Assembly (NCBI RefSeq): GCF_003363155.1 | Contig: NZ_QRBE01000005.1 | Coordinates: 124,001 to 188,000 of the forward strand | Length of the DNA stretch: 64,000 nt | Direction of reading: 5' to 3' | DNA from: Dyella monticola | GTDB taxonomy: Bacteria > Pseudomonadota > Gammaproteobacteria > Xanthomonadales > Rhodanobacteraceae | Shown: positions 54,801 to 63,919 of the stretch, piece after piece | Numbering within the stretch: position 1 is the stretch's first letter | How the letters are laid out: each line of letters opens with the position of its first letter | Made by a program: the position numbers and the translations under genes | Notes under the pieces: model-generated | The model's database searches: none | What the model was told of the DNA's origin: nothing | The model's input: only the letters and a program-made list of their open reading frames with translations

Positions 54801-57099
54801 CGCGGCAGGTACAAGCGTGGCCTCGTCCGCTTCCAACAGCGTAACGCCGAAGGCCGCCGGTGCCATTACCCATTTCGCGGCCAATCCGGCGCAACCGATG
54901 TTCAAGCCCAGTGGTACGTTTACCGTATCGGCAACCGGCGATGGGTCGAGCAGTCCGGTGGTGTTTGCGATTGCATCGTCGTCGAACTCGGTGTGTTCGA
55001 TCCAAGGCACCACGGTGACAACACTCTCCGCCGGCACGTGCAACGTCACCGCCAATCAAGCCGGCGATGCGAGCCACTTCGCCGCGCCGCAAGTGACGCT
55101 GGCGGTGACCATCACCAATCCGCCGCCGCCGGTGGTGACCAATGTCAGCGCGAACACCCACTACAACACGGCAACAGCCATCAATTTGAGTAGTGCGATC
55201 ACCGGCATCGACGTAACGTCCGTAGCGATCGCGAAGATGCCTGCCCACGGTACGGCAACCATCTCGGGTGAAAGCATCACCTATACCCCCTCGCCTACCT
55301 TCTACGGTGGGACGGACAGCATCACCTATACGGCGACCAATCCGGGTGGCACGTCTTCGCCCGCCACCATCACGGTGACGGTCACATCTCTGGCAGTGCC
55401 AGTGGTTGAGGCGCACACGGTGACGACCACAGCAGGCACGGCGGTAGTGGTGCAGGCCGAAACGGGCGCAACCGGCCCGCAACCGTTCACCGGCGTCAGC
55501 GTGTCAGCACAGCCTGCGCACGGCAGTGCAACGGCAGGCGGCACTCAGATCACCTATACCCCCGCTGCAGGTTTCGTCGGCACCGATACGTTCACTTACG
55601 CCGTCAGCAATAACTTCGGCAGTTCACAGCCGGCGACCATCACGGTTACCGTCACTGCGGCAGGCAGTGCAAGCGGCCACACCAAGACGGTGCTGACCAA
55701 GCCGGGCACGCCGGTGTCGGTGGATCTGGCGAGCATCGTCCCGGGGTCGTATGTTTCCTCGACGCTGTTAGGGCTTTCGCCGGGCAACGCAGGCAACGTG
55801 TCGCTCGGCCAGCCCACGGAGCTGACGTTTACGTCTGCAGGAAACTTCCTTGGTCTGGTGCAGATCACCGCGGTACTCACGTCCTCGTCCGGTGCGCCGG
55901 TTACCGTGGACGTCCTTGTGCTGGTGACCAATCAACCTGATCCATCCAAGAACGCCGATGCGCTGGGCATCATCAATGCACAGACCACCGAAGCGGAAAT
56001 GTTCGCGCAGAGTCAGCTCGATAATATCCGCGGTCGCCTGGAAAGCCTGCACGACGGCGGTGGCTCCCTCTTCAGCAACACTTTGTCGCTGAGCATGGAT
56101 GGGCAGCCGATGCATGCATCCGGTCCAAACGCTACTACGCCGAATGCACCGTGGAACGGGAGCATCATGCGACCCGGCATAGGCGCCAGCGACGCCGTGA
56201 GCGATGGTACGGCGCAGCCGACGACGTCCAACGCCAGACAGACCACGCCACTGCAAGGACCTCAGGGATTGGGCATCTGGATCGGCGGCGCCGCGAACTT
56301 CGGCTCGTTCGACGCTTACCGTCAGGCGGCGGGTTTCGATTCGGACAACATGGCGATTACGACCGGCGTGGACCAGCGTCTGGGCGAGCGTGGCCTGGTC
56401 GGCCTGAGCGTCGGTTACAACCACGACAACACCGATATCGCCAACGATGGCACGCACAGTATTGCGCAGGGTTACAGCGCTGCCGTGTACGGCAGCTTCG
56501 AACCCTCCGCTCGCACGTATATCGACGGTGTGCTGGGCGGTGGCGGCCTGAATTTCAGCAGTCGCCGCTATGACGACGATACGGGCGACTACTTGCTAGG
56601 CCGACGCAACGGCGATCAGTGGTTCGCATCGCTGACCGGCGGTTACGAATACAAGTGGAACAATTGGTTGCTGTCGCCCTATGGTCGATTGGAATGGTCG
56701 ATGGCACGGTTGAACAGTTTCTCCGAAACCGGTGACGTTACGGGTGCGCTGACCTATGGTGATGAGACTGTGCGCACTTCGCAGACCATCCTTGGTATAC
56801 GCGCGAGCGGGCAGGTGCAGGAAAGCTTCGGCACGCTGGTTCCGCACATCCGCTTTGAATTCGGCCACGACTTCCAGGGCGCCAGCAGCACTACGTTGAG
56901 CTATGCATTCATTCCGTCGGCGGGATCATGGAATGTGCTGACCAATCCCTACAGCGCCAATGGCAACAGTCTGGAGCTGGGCTTTGGAACGGATCTCCAG
57001 TTGCAGCGCAATTGGTTGATCACCACCGAATACGACTACCTGGCGCAACCGCATTCGCATGACCAGATGATTCGTGTGGGCGTGAAGAAGAAGTTCTAG
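51862..57099 (+). CDS. Giant Ig-like/fibronectin-repeat autotransporter
   Basis: A 1745-residue surface protein with an N-terminal signal (about 1-41, ending ARA). In order: a short N-terminal domain; three putative-Ig (He_PIG-type) domains at about 125-390 (SGTPTxxGxFxFT motifs); four fibronectin-III-like domains alternating with Cys-bearing Ig-like domains from about residue 390 (period 173 residues); two cadherin/Big-like domains ending ATITVTV (about 1090-1270); a linker; and a C-terminal autotransporter barrel from about 1470, ending KKKF. The GTG start follows GGGGGAAGGAA. It is likely an adhesin or biofilm protein. No enzyme motif was seen. Confidence 0.92.
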   Translation: MRPWQAVFARLHAAVREKGSWLRIVLVLGMLAAMPGVARATCTTESFTAVSGATSPLNVGPCTDGIGIDGIVSGPSHGTLDTSDPVVLEYTNDGKGATSDSFVFLDDNNNQVTALITIVAAASITLSPTSAPSGTLGQSYSLQFAASGGVGSPYTYGITQGVLPAGLSDNSSGLISGTPTESGSFTITETATDSANNTGSVTVTIVIGGSSIVVTPASGNLPNATAYQAYSQTMSASGGTAPYTYAQVPGTAPPAGISIGSGGSISGTATALGTTNFSVKVTDNTGTSTQVSYSLQVVAPTITVSPSSLPSGIQNNAYSAQTLLASGGSSPYTFAVASGALPNGMTLSSAGQLSGTPTVTGNFNFTAQATDAHGFTGTQNYTLVINALTVPGAPTIGTATAGDAQATVTFTAPANNGGATITGYTVTSSPGGITGTCAASPCTVTGLTDGTAYTFTATATNSVGTSAPSAASNSVTPKANQTITFTNPNTQNFGTTPTLSATASSGLAVTFSSTTAPVCTITPAGQLTFITAGTCAINADQTGNGTYAPAPTVSQSFAVAAVVPGAPTIGTATAGTTQASVSFTAPAFTGGVSITSYTATSSPGNLTGTCASSPCVVTGLTNGTAYTFTVTATNSAGTGAPSAASNSVTPAAPQTITFNNPGTQNFGTTPTLTATASSGLAVSFNSSTASVCTITNVGALTTVSSGTCTINANQGGDSAYLPAPQVSQSFTVAAVVPGAPVIGTATAGAAQASVSFVPPAFTGGTSITSYIATSSPGGLTGTCASSPCIVTGLTNGTAYTFTVTATNAVGTGAPSAASNSVTPKSSQTITFNNPGTQNFGTSPTLTATASSGLPVTFASSTASVCTITNNGILTTVSPGSCTINANQGGNGAYSAAPQVSQTFAIGGVAPGAPTIGTATAGDTQATVAFTPPTFNGGNAITGYTATSNPGGITGTCANSPCTVTGLTDGTAYTFTVTATNAAGTSVASSASNSVTPKAAGAITHFAANPAQPMFKPSGTFTVSATGDGSSSPVVFAIASSSNSVCSIQGTTVTTLSAGTCNVTANQAGDASHFAAPQVTLAVTITNPPPPVVTNVSANTHYNTATAINLSSAITGIDVTSVAIAKMPAHGTATISGESITYTPSPTFYGGTDSITYTATNPGGTSSPATITVTVTSLAVPVVEAHTVTTTAGTAVVVQAETGATGPQPFTGVSVSAQPAHGSATAGGTQITYTPAAGFVGTDTFTYAVSNNFGSSQPATITVTVTAAGSASGHTKTVLTKPGTPVSVDLASIVPGSYVSSTLLGLSPGNAGNVSLGQPTELTFTSAGNFLGLVQITAVLTSSSGAPVTVDVLVLVTNQPDPSKNADALGIINAQTTEAEMFAQSQLDNIRGRLESLHDGGGSLFSNTLSLSMDGQPMHASGPNATTPNAPWNGSIMRPGIGASDAVSDGTAQPTTSNARQTTPLQGPQGLGIWIGGAANFGSFDAYRQAAGFDSDNMAITTGVDQRLGERGLVGLSVGYNHDNTDIANDGTHSIAQGYSAAVYGSFEPSARTYIDGVLGGGGLNFSSRRYDDDTGDYLLGRRNGDQWFASLTGGYEYKWNNWLLSPYGRLEWSMARLNSFSETGDVTGALTYGDETVRTSQTILGIRASGQVQESFGTLVPHIRFEFGHDFQGASSTTLSYAFIPSAGSWNVLTNPYSANGNSLELGFGTDLQLQRNWLITTEYDYLAQPHSHDQMIRVGVKKKF
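53029..54585 (+). repeat. Three exact-length 519-bp tandem repeats in the Ig-like autotransporter
   Basis: Units begin with VPGAP at 53029, 53548 and 54067; a fourth, partial unit begins with APGAP at 54586. The spacing is 519 bp (173 codons) each time, without indels. Each unit is one fibronectin-like plus one Ig-like domain, with Cys pairs in the G-T-C-A-x-S-P-C and V-C-T-I-T motifs. Confidence 0.9.
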
Positions 57100-57119
57100 C
57101 GCAAAAGGTTGCTCCATCC

Positions 57120-57145
57120 ATCGTCCCGGCGCTCGCCGGGACGAT
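57120..57145 (+). terminator. Hairpin terminator/REP-like element after the Ig-like autotransporter
   Basis: Perfect 11-bp stem (57120-57130 and 57135-57145, GCTC loop) 20 nt after the stop codon, between convergent genes. The core TCCCGGC/GCCGGGA relates it to the hairpins at 8689 and 42037. There is no T-run, so termination is not certain. Confidence 0.6.
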
Positions 57146-57208
57146 AGAGGCTCCATTTCAAGCCTCCACGTCATTGCCCACATGACGCTTTCCGAACAGA
57201 GCGCGTCT

Positions 57209-60200
57209 TTATTCGACTTCGATTGCCGGGGCTCGCTGCCCCATGCCACGCACCCGCCGTTTTTCTTCGCGGCGTGCCTTGCGCGCTACCTTGCGCACGC
57301 GACGGTCGTACTGCCACAGGTAAATGGCGGGCGTACTCAGCAAGGTCAGCAGCTGCGACACGAACAAACCGCCAAGAATGGCGATACCCAGCGGCTGGCG
57401 CATTTCCGAACCGATGCCGAAACCGACCGCCAGTGGCAGTGCCGCGCCCATCGCTACCAGGGTGGTCATGGTGATCGGACGGAAGCGAACCACGGCGGCT
57501 TCGCGGATGGCCTCGGGCGGTGCGAGGCCGCCTTCGCGTTCGGCGACGAGGGCGAAATCAACCATCAAAATGGCGTTCTTCTTCACGATGCCGATCAGCA
57601 TCAACACGGCAATCACCGACATGGTGCTGAGCTGCGTATGCGTGATGAGCATGGCCAGAAACGCACCCATGCCCGCGGCCGGCAGGGTCGAGAGAATGGT
57701 CAGCGGGTGGATGAGGCTCTCATAAAGAATACCCAGCACGATATACATCGCCAGGATCACCGCGATGAACATGATGGCGGCATTGGTGGCCGCCTCCACC
57801 AACTGCTGATTGTCGCCGGTGTATTGCTTGACGACGCCAGGTGGCAGATGCGCGGCGAACATGGCCTGGTCGACCAGCTTGAGCCCCTCGGACTGCGTCA
57901 CGCCATCGGCAAGGTTGTAGTTGATGGTGGCCGATTCGAGTTGATTGTAATGCTCGATATCGATCGGCTCGATGTGTGGGACGATATGCGCCATCGCCGA
58001 CATCGGCACCATTTTGTTGTTGCTGTTGCGCACGTACATGTTCAACAAAGTGGCCGGGCTCAACGAATTGGCGTTAGTGGCGGTCAGCACGACCTGATAC
58101 TGGTTGAGATTGGCATAGATGATGGACGCCGGTGTCTGGCCGAAGGCGTCAGCCAGCGCCTGATCGATCTGCCCGATACCCACTTGCAACCGCGCCGCCG
58201 CGTTGCGATCGATTTCCAGCCGCTGCTGTTTGCCGATGCTGTCGAAGCTGGTGCTCACGTCCTTGAACTGTTTCATCGTGCGCATCGTCTGCGCCAGTCT
58301 CAGGGTGGGATCCTGCAAGGATAGACCGGTGGTGCTGGTGAGCGAGAAATCGTATCGACCTTTTGCTTTGCTTTGGCCGCCACCGTTGAAGAAGCCAAGG
58401 CTGGTGACGGCCACATTCACGTCGGTCAGCTTCTTGTACTTGGCGGTGAGTCGCTTGATCACTGTATCGGCGCTGTCGCGCCGTTGGCCGGGGCCATCGC
58501 CACGCGGCTTGAGGTCGACGAAGAAGGAGGCTTCGTTGCCGACGGCACCGTTGGTGTTGTTGCCGCCCAAAAACGCACCGACGTCGAGTATGGCCGGATC
58601 GGCCAGCATGATCGCGCTTACCGCTTGCGTGCGCTTGGCGAGGAGGTCTGGCGAGATGTTCGGATCGGCCAGCATGTCCGCCTGCAGCATGCCGGTGTCG
58701 CCCTCCGGCATCAGCGTACCGCCGGCGGTTTTTACCACGGTCATCGCCAAGCCCACCGTCAGCACCAGCAGGATCAGTGGCTGCCAGCGCATGACACGGC
58801 GATGATGCATGGCCCAATCCAGCGCGCGCTCATAGATGCGCAGCATCCAGCGGTCCAGGCGTGCCACCGCCACTTCGAGCTTGCCAGGCGCGGGGCGCTC
58901 GTGCGTTTCCTGTATCAAGTAGCGGCCACACAGCGCGGGTGTCAGCGTCAACGAGACCACGGCGGAAATCACGATGGTGGCGATCAGCGTGACGGCAAAC
59001 TCGCGCATCAGCACCACGATGGGGCTGTTACCAAACACCATGGGCGCGAACACGGCAATCAGTGACAACGTGATCGAGATCACCGTAAAGCCGATCTCGC
59101 GCACGCCGATCAGCGCGGCATCCAGTGGTTTCGCGCCCTGCTCCATGTGGCGGAAGATGTTCTCGATCACCACGATCGCATCGTCCACCACGAAGCCGAT
59201 ACACAGCACCAGTGCGATCAGCGAAAGCATGTTGAGCGTAAAACCAAGCGACCACATCAGCACAAACGCACCGGCCAGCGACAGCGGTACGCTGAACATG
59301 GCGATGATGGTGGGGCGCAACCGGCGCAAAAACACCAGCATCACCACCGCCACCATCAGGATGCTCAGCAGCAGCGCCACTTCCACTTCATGCAGCGCCG
59401 ATTTGGTGGACAAGGTGAGATCGAAAATCGGCGTGACCTGCACATCTGCCGGCACCAGCGCCCGCAGCCTGGGCAAGGTCGCACGGATGGCTTGTACTAC
59501 TTCCACCGAGTTTGCCTCGGGGCGTTTCATCACCTGCATGATGGCCGCGTGCTGGTTGTTGAACCACGCCGCCTGCGTGGAATCCTGTTGGCCGTTGGTG
59601 ACGGTCGCGACATCCGAAAGGCGCACGGGAACGCCCTTCTGATCTGCGATGATGAGCGAGCGAAAATCGGCCGGTGTCTGCAGACCGTCATTGGCGGACA
59701 CGGTCATCTGCGTCATGCCGTCGCTGAGAATACCCTGGGGCGATGCGACGTTGGCCGCGCGCAATGCATTGGCCACATCGTTGGCGGTCAGGCCCTTGGC
59801 CGTCAGCGCCGCATTGTTCAACGACACGCGCACGGCATGGGGTGAGCCACCGATCAATTGCGCCTGCGCGACGCCGGTGATCTGCGCGACGGCCGGGCGC
59901 ATCAGGGTATCGGCCAGATCGTAAAGCTTGTCCTGCGGCATGCTGTCGGAGGTCATCGCGATCAGCAGTACCGGGATGTTCGAGGTATCGGCCTTGAAGT
60001 ACTGCGGCGGAAACAGCGCCATCTCCTGCGGAAGATCCGGCGCGGCGGCGTTGATCGCCGCATCCACATCGCGCGCAGCCTGGTCGGAGGTGCGCGATGG
60101 ATTGAAATGGAGCTGGATAAACATGCCGCCGCTGTTGGAATCGGAATTCATCCGATCGATGCCGGGTATACGCGCAAGCTGACGCTCAAGCGGTGCGGTG

Positions 60201-60388
60201 ACGGTTGCCGCCACCGTTTGCGCGCTGGCACCAGGTAATAAGGCAGTCACTGCCACAGCAGGGAATTGAATCGACGGAAACGCAGCGATGCCCAGCAGCA
60301 GATAGGCACAAAAGCCCGCAAGCACCAGGCCGATCGCCATCAGTGACGTGGCGATGGGGCGGCGGATAATGGGCGCGAAAATATTCAT
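57209..60388 (-). CDS. mdtC: RND multidrug efflux permease (MdtC-like)
   Basis: A 1059-residue RND permease opening MNIFAPIIRRPIATSLM, typical of the MdtB/MdtC subfamily, with the proton-relay aspartates in CIGFVVDDAIVVIENIF near residue 400. The C-terminal half carries GIVKKNAILMVDFAL. By order it corresponds to MdtC; MdtB and MdtC form a mixed trimer in E. coli. It ends in a basic Arg-rich tail. It lies 348 bp downstream of the other permease, a wide gap for partners that are close or overlapping in E. coli, and that gap holds a palindrome. Confidence 0.92.
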   Translation of the reverse strand: MNIFAPIIRRPIATSLMAIGLVLAGFCAYLLLGIAAFPSIQFPAVAVTALLPGASAQTVAATVTAPLERQLARIPGIDRMNSDSNSGGMFIQLHFNPSRTSDQAARDVDAAINAAAPDLPQEMALFPPQYFKADTSNIPVLLIAMTSDSMPQDKLYDLADTLMRPAVAQITGVAQAQLIGGSPHAVRVSLNNAALTAKGLTANDVANALRAANVASPQGILSDGMTQMTVSANDGLQTPADFRSLIIADQKGVPVRLSDVATVTNGQQDSTQAAWFNNQHAAIMQVMKRPEANSVEVVQAIRATLPRLRALVPADVQVTPIFDLTLSTKSALHEVEVALLLSILMVAVVMLVFLRRLRPTIIAMFSVPLSLAGAFVLMWSLGFTLNMLSLIALVLCIGFVVDDAIVVIENIFRHMEQGAKPLDAALIGVREIGFTVISITLSLIAVFAPMVFGNSPIVVLMREFAVTLIATIVISAVVSLTLTPALCGRYLIQETHERPAPGKLEVAVARLDRWMLRIYERALDWAMHHRRVMRWQPLILLVLTVGLAMTVVKTAGGTLMPEGDTGMLQADMLADPNISPDLLAKRTQAVSAIMLADPAILDVGAFLGGNNTNGAVGNEASFFVDLKPRGDGPGQRRDSADTVIKRLTAKYKKLTDVNVAVTSLGFFNGGGQSKAKGRYDFSLTSTTGLSLQDPTLRLAQTMRTMKQFKDVSTSFDSIGKQQRLEIDRNAAARLQVGIGQIDQALADAFGQTPASIIYANLNQYQVVLTATNANSLSPATLLNMYVRNSNNKMVPMSAMAHIVPHIEPIDIEHYNQLESATINYNLADGVTQSEGLKLVDQAMFAAHLPPGVVKQYTGDNQQLVEAATNAAIMFIAVILAMYIVLGILYESLIHPLTILSTLPAAGMGAFLAMLITHTQLSTMSVIAVLMLIGIVKKNAILMVDFALVAEREGGLAPPEAIREAAVVRFRPITMTTLVAMGAALPLAVGFGIGSEMRQPLGIAILGGLFVSQLLTLLSTPAIYLWQYDRRVRKVARKARREEKRRVRGMGQRAPAIEVE

Positions 60389-60736
60389 GTCCGCGGTGAT
60401 GCGTTCAAGGTCGGCACGCTGACGAGGGCGACGTACAAGCCGCGTGAACAGTCGCGATATAGAAGGGTCATCATGTCTACTTCATACGCCAGCATTTACG
60501 TGTGCAAATGTGCTTGAAGTCGGGCCGTGCCAGAAGGCAGGGGAAAGCCTTCGTGGCGCCTGTAGAGGTGAGTGAGGACGCTGCGCATCGACGACGCGAG
60601 GTACGTTCCCTCCCCTGCGCGCAGGGGAGGTTAGGGTGGGGTTGTGAGAGCTTGCGGTAATGCTGAGATGAGTGGTCAGGTTGCTCCACCCCACCGCCGC
60701 CCCCCTGCGAGGCAAGGGCGTAACACCTGCAGCCAT
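60389..60736. other. Gap between the two RND permease genes
   Basis: About 348 bp without a credible gene; short open frames here are unlike known proteins. The only clear structure is the palindrome at 60609-60630 and its G/T-rich tail. No ribosome-binding site is obvious before the downstream permease gene. Confidence 0.5.
60609..60630. repeat. Palindromic repeat in the second RND operon
   Basis: A perfect 22-bp palindrome (CCTCCCCTGCG and its complement) followed on the plus strand by GGTTAGGGTGGGG-like sequence. It matches the element at 5987-6013 in arms, tail and orientation. Confidence 0.75.
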
Positions 60737-63700
60737 TCAATCCGTTTGAGCAGCCGGCGTCTGCTGTCCCAACGCGCGCAGCCGACGCTTTTCCTCGCGC
60801 CGCGCCTTGCGCGCCGCCTTGCGCAATCCACGGTCATGCGACCACAGATAAATCGCAGGCGTGCTCAACAAGGTGAGCATTTGCGATACCAACAGGCCAC
60901 CGACGATCGCGATGCCCAGGGGCTGGCGCATTTCCGAGCCGATGCCAAAGCCGACCGCCAGCGGCAGCGCTGCGCCCATCGCCACCAAGGTAGTCATGGT
61001 GATGGGACGAAAGCGCACCAACGCTGCCTCGCGAATCGCATCCGGTGCCGATAGCCCACGCTCGCGTTGCGCGACCAGCGCAAAATCCACCATCAAAATC
61101 GCGTTCTTCTTCACGATACCGATAAGCATGAGAATCGCGATGATCGCCATCAGCGAAAGCGGCGTATGCGTCACCAGCATGGCCAGGAACGCACCCATGC
61201 CCGCGGCCGGTAAGGTGGAAAGAATGGTCAACGGATGGCCCAGGCTTTCGTAAAGAATGCCCAACACGATGTACATGGCAACAATGGATGCAATCAGCAG
61301 AATGCCGCCGTTGGACTGCGCCTGCTGCAGTTGCTGGTTGGAGCCGGTGAAATCCAGGCGAATGCCGGCAGGAAGATGCACGGCCAATCCCGCCTGCTGC
61401 ACCAGCTCGATGCCCTTGCTCTGTTGCACGTTGGGTTTGAGGTTGTAGTTGATCGTCGCCACCTGTTGTTGATCATGGTGGCGGATACTCATCGGGCTCA
61501 TGTCCGGTGCAATCGTCGCAATCGCGGACAGCGGGATCATCTGGCCTTTGGTGTTGCGCACGTAAAGGTTGAGCAGCGCGTCCGCGCTCATGGTTTCGGC
61601 GCTGGATGAGGTCAGCACGACGCGATACTGGTTGATGTCTGAATAGATCACCGATACCTGATTCTGGCCGAACGAATTGAGCAGTACCGCATCGATGTCG
61701 CCGATGTTCACAAACAAGCGACCGGCCTTTTCGCGGTCGATGCGGATCTGCTGCTGCTTGCCGACCAGATCGAAATTGCTGCTGACGTCGGTGATGTCGG
61801 AAATGGTTCGCAGTTGGCGCACCATCTTCAGCGTGATCGGCTGCAGGTCCTCGCCACCGTTGTCATCGACGATCTGGAATTCGTACTGGCCGGCATTGTC
61901 GCCTGCGCCGCCACCGTTGAAGAACTGAAGCGGGTTGAAATACGCCTTCAGGCCGGGCAGCGGATCGAATTTCTTCTGCAGGCGTTCGATCACCTTCTTG
62001 ATGCTTTCCTTGCGCTCGTTGGGTCCATCGCCCTTTGGCTTGAGGTCGGCGTACATCGAAGCAATGTTGCCTACTGCACCGCCGGAACCGTTATCGCCAC
62101 CCAGAATGGTGAGCGTATCGAGCGTGGCCGGATCATCCTGCAGAATCTTGTTGGCCTTCACCACCATCGCAGCGAGCAGGGTGGGCGAGACATTGGCGTC
62201 CGCGCGCAACTCGACCCCGAGCTGGCCGGTATCCTGGTCTGGCATGAAGGTGCCGCCAGCGGTTTTCACGGTGGCCCAGCCCAGCACGATGGTGAGCAGC
62301 AGCAGCGTGATCGGTTGCCAGCGCATCAGGCGGCGGTGGTGCATGGCCCAATCCAGTGCGCGCTCGTAGTGACTGTGCAGCCAGCGGTCGAAGCGTATCA
62401 ACCGTTGCTCCATGCGCGAAGGTGCCTTGGCCTTGACCGCCTCGGGTCGCAGGAAACGGCCGCATAGCGCCGGTGTGAGCGTGAGCGATACGATGGCCGA
62501 GATCACCACCGCCGCCGTCAGCGTCACCGAGAATTCGCGCAACAGCATGATCAGCATATTGTCGCCAAACAACAGCGGAGCGAACACCGCGATCAGCGAC
62601 AGCGTGATGGAAATCACCGTGAAACCGATCTCGCGCACGCCACGCAAGGCCGCATCCAGGGGCGCCTCGCCGTGTTCCATATGGCGGAAGATGTTCTCGA
62701 TCACCACGATCGCATCGTCCACCACGAAACCAATGCAAAGTACGAGCGCGACCAGCGAGAGGATGTTGAGCGTATAGCCCAGCGACCACATCACCACGAA
62801 TGCGCCGGCCAACGAAAGCGGCACGCTGAGCGTGGCGATCAGCGTGGGGCGCAGCCGGCGCAGGAACACCAGCATCACCCCAGCAACCAGGCCGATGCTG
62901 ATCAGCAGCGCCACTTCCACTTCATGCAGCGCCGACTTGGTGCTGCGGGTGAAATCGAAGATCGGCGTCATCTGCACATCGGCGGGTAGCAGGCTGCGCA
63001 ATTGCGGCAGCTTGTCGCGCACCGCCTGCGCGGTGGCCACCGCATTGGCTTCTGGCCGCTTGTTGATCACCAGGCCCACGGCGGGCGTGCCGTTGAACCA
63101 CGCGGCTTGATATTTATCCTGTTCGCCGCTGGTGACCTTCGCCACGTCGGACAGGTATACCGGCGCACCGTTGTGGGTGGAGACGACCAGATGCGCGAAA
63201 TCCTCCGGCGTGTGCAGCGCATCGTTGGCGGTGACCGTCATCTGCGTCTGCCCGTTGGTGAGCATGCCTTGCGGCGAGGTGACGTTGGCGGCGACCAGCG
63301 CGTTGCGGATGTCGTTGGCGGTCAGGCCTTTGGCCGCCAGCGCGGAGTTGTTGATATCCACGCGTACCGCATGCGGGGTTCCGCCGAACACTTGCACGCG
63401 AGCCACGCCCGGAATCTGCGCAATGGCCGGGCTGAGCAAGGTGTCGGTGAGATCGTAGAGCTTGTCCGGTGGCAGGCTGGTGGAGGTCAGCGCGACGTGC
63501 AGCACGGGGATCTGCGAGGTGTCGAACTTGAAATACTGCGGAGGACTTGGCAGCGACGTTGGCAGATCGGGCGCGGCGGCGTTGATCGCGGTCTGCACGT
63601 CTTCGGCAAGCTTGTCGACGCTGCGGCCGAAATCGAAGCGCACCATGATGGTGGCGCTGCCCTCGTTGGCGTTGCCGTACATGTCCTGCACACCGGGAAT

Positions 63701-63919
63701 ACGGCCCAGGTGGCGTTCCAACGGCGCCAGCACGGTGCTTGCCATGGTCTGCGCACTGGCGCCTGGCTGTGCGACACTGACAAATACGCCTGGGAAATCC
63801 AGCGTAGGCAGTGCCGCCACGCCCAGCATCAGATAGGCGCAGAAGCCGGCGATGGTCAGGCCGATGGCCAGCAGCGACGTGCCGATCGGGCGACGGATAA
63901 TCGGGGCAAAAATATTCAT
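60737..63919 (-). CDS. mdtB: RND multidrug efflux permease (MdtB-like)
   Basis: A 1060-residue RND permease opening MNIFAPIIRRPIGTSLL, closely similar to its downstream partner along its length. The same DD pair (CIGFVVDDAIVVIENIF) and GIVKKNAILMVDFAL motif are present. The position before the other permease fits MdtB. AGGT lies 7 nt before the ATG. The operon is read leftwards, so its periplasmic adaptor gene should lie just beyond the right edge. Confidence 0.92.
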   Translation of the reverse strand: MNIFAPIIRRPIGTSLLAIGLTIAGFCAYLMLGVAALPTLDFPGVFVSVAQPGASAQTMASTVLAPLERHLGRIPGVQDMYGNANEGSATIMVRFDFGRSVDKLAEDVQTAINAAAPDLPTSLPSPPQYFKFDTSQIPVLHVALTSTSLPPDKLYDLTDTLLSPAIAQIPGVARVQVFGGTPHAVRVDINNSALAAKGLTANDIRNALVAANVTSPQGMLTNGQTQMTVTANDALHTPEDFAHLVVSTHNGAPVYLSDVAKVTSGEQDKYQAAWFNGTPAVGLVINKRPEANAVATAQAVRDKLPQLRSLLPADVQMTPIFDFTRSTKSALHEVEVALLISIGLVAGVMLVFLRRLRPTLIATLSVPLSLAGAFVVMWSLGYTLNILSLVALVLCIGFVVDDAIVVIENIFRHMEHGEAPLDAALRGVREIGFTVISITLSLIAVFAPLLFGDNMLIMLLREFSVTLTAAVVISAIVSLTLTPALCGRFLRPEAVKAKAPSRMEQRLIRFDRWLHSHYERALDWAMHHRRLMRWQPITLLLLTIVLGWATVKTAGGTFMPDQDTGQLGVELRADANVSPTLLAAMVVKANKILQDDPATLDTLTILGGDNGSGGAVGNIASMYADLKPKGDGPNERKESIKKVIERLQKKFDPLPGLKAYFNPLQFFNGGGAGDNAGQYEFQIVDDNGGEDLQPITLKMVRQLRTISDITDVSSNFDLVGKQQQIRIDREKAGRLFVNIGDIDAVLLNSFGQNQVSVIYSDINQYRVVLTSSSAETMSADALLNLYVRNTKGQMIPLSAIATIAPDMSPMSIRHHDQQQVATINYNLKPNVQQSKGIELVQQAGLAVHLPAGIRLDFTGSNQQLQQAQSNGGILLIASIVAMYIVLGILYESLGHPLTILSTLPAAGMGAFLAMLVTHTPLSLMAIIAILMLIGIVKKNAILMVDFALVAQRERGLSAPDAIREAALVRFRPITMTTLVAMGAALPLAVGFGIGSEMRQPLGIAIVGGLLVSQMLTLLSTPAIYLWSHDRGLRKAARKARREEKRRLRALGQQTPAAQTD

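Noticed and set aside
54541-55482. A 313-codon minus-strand frame in the Ig-like autotransporter
   Set aside because: Arg/Gly-rich shadow of the Thr/Ala-rich sense repeats, with no start signal or domain.
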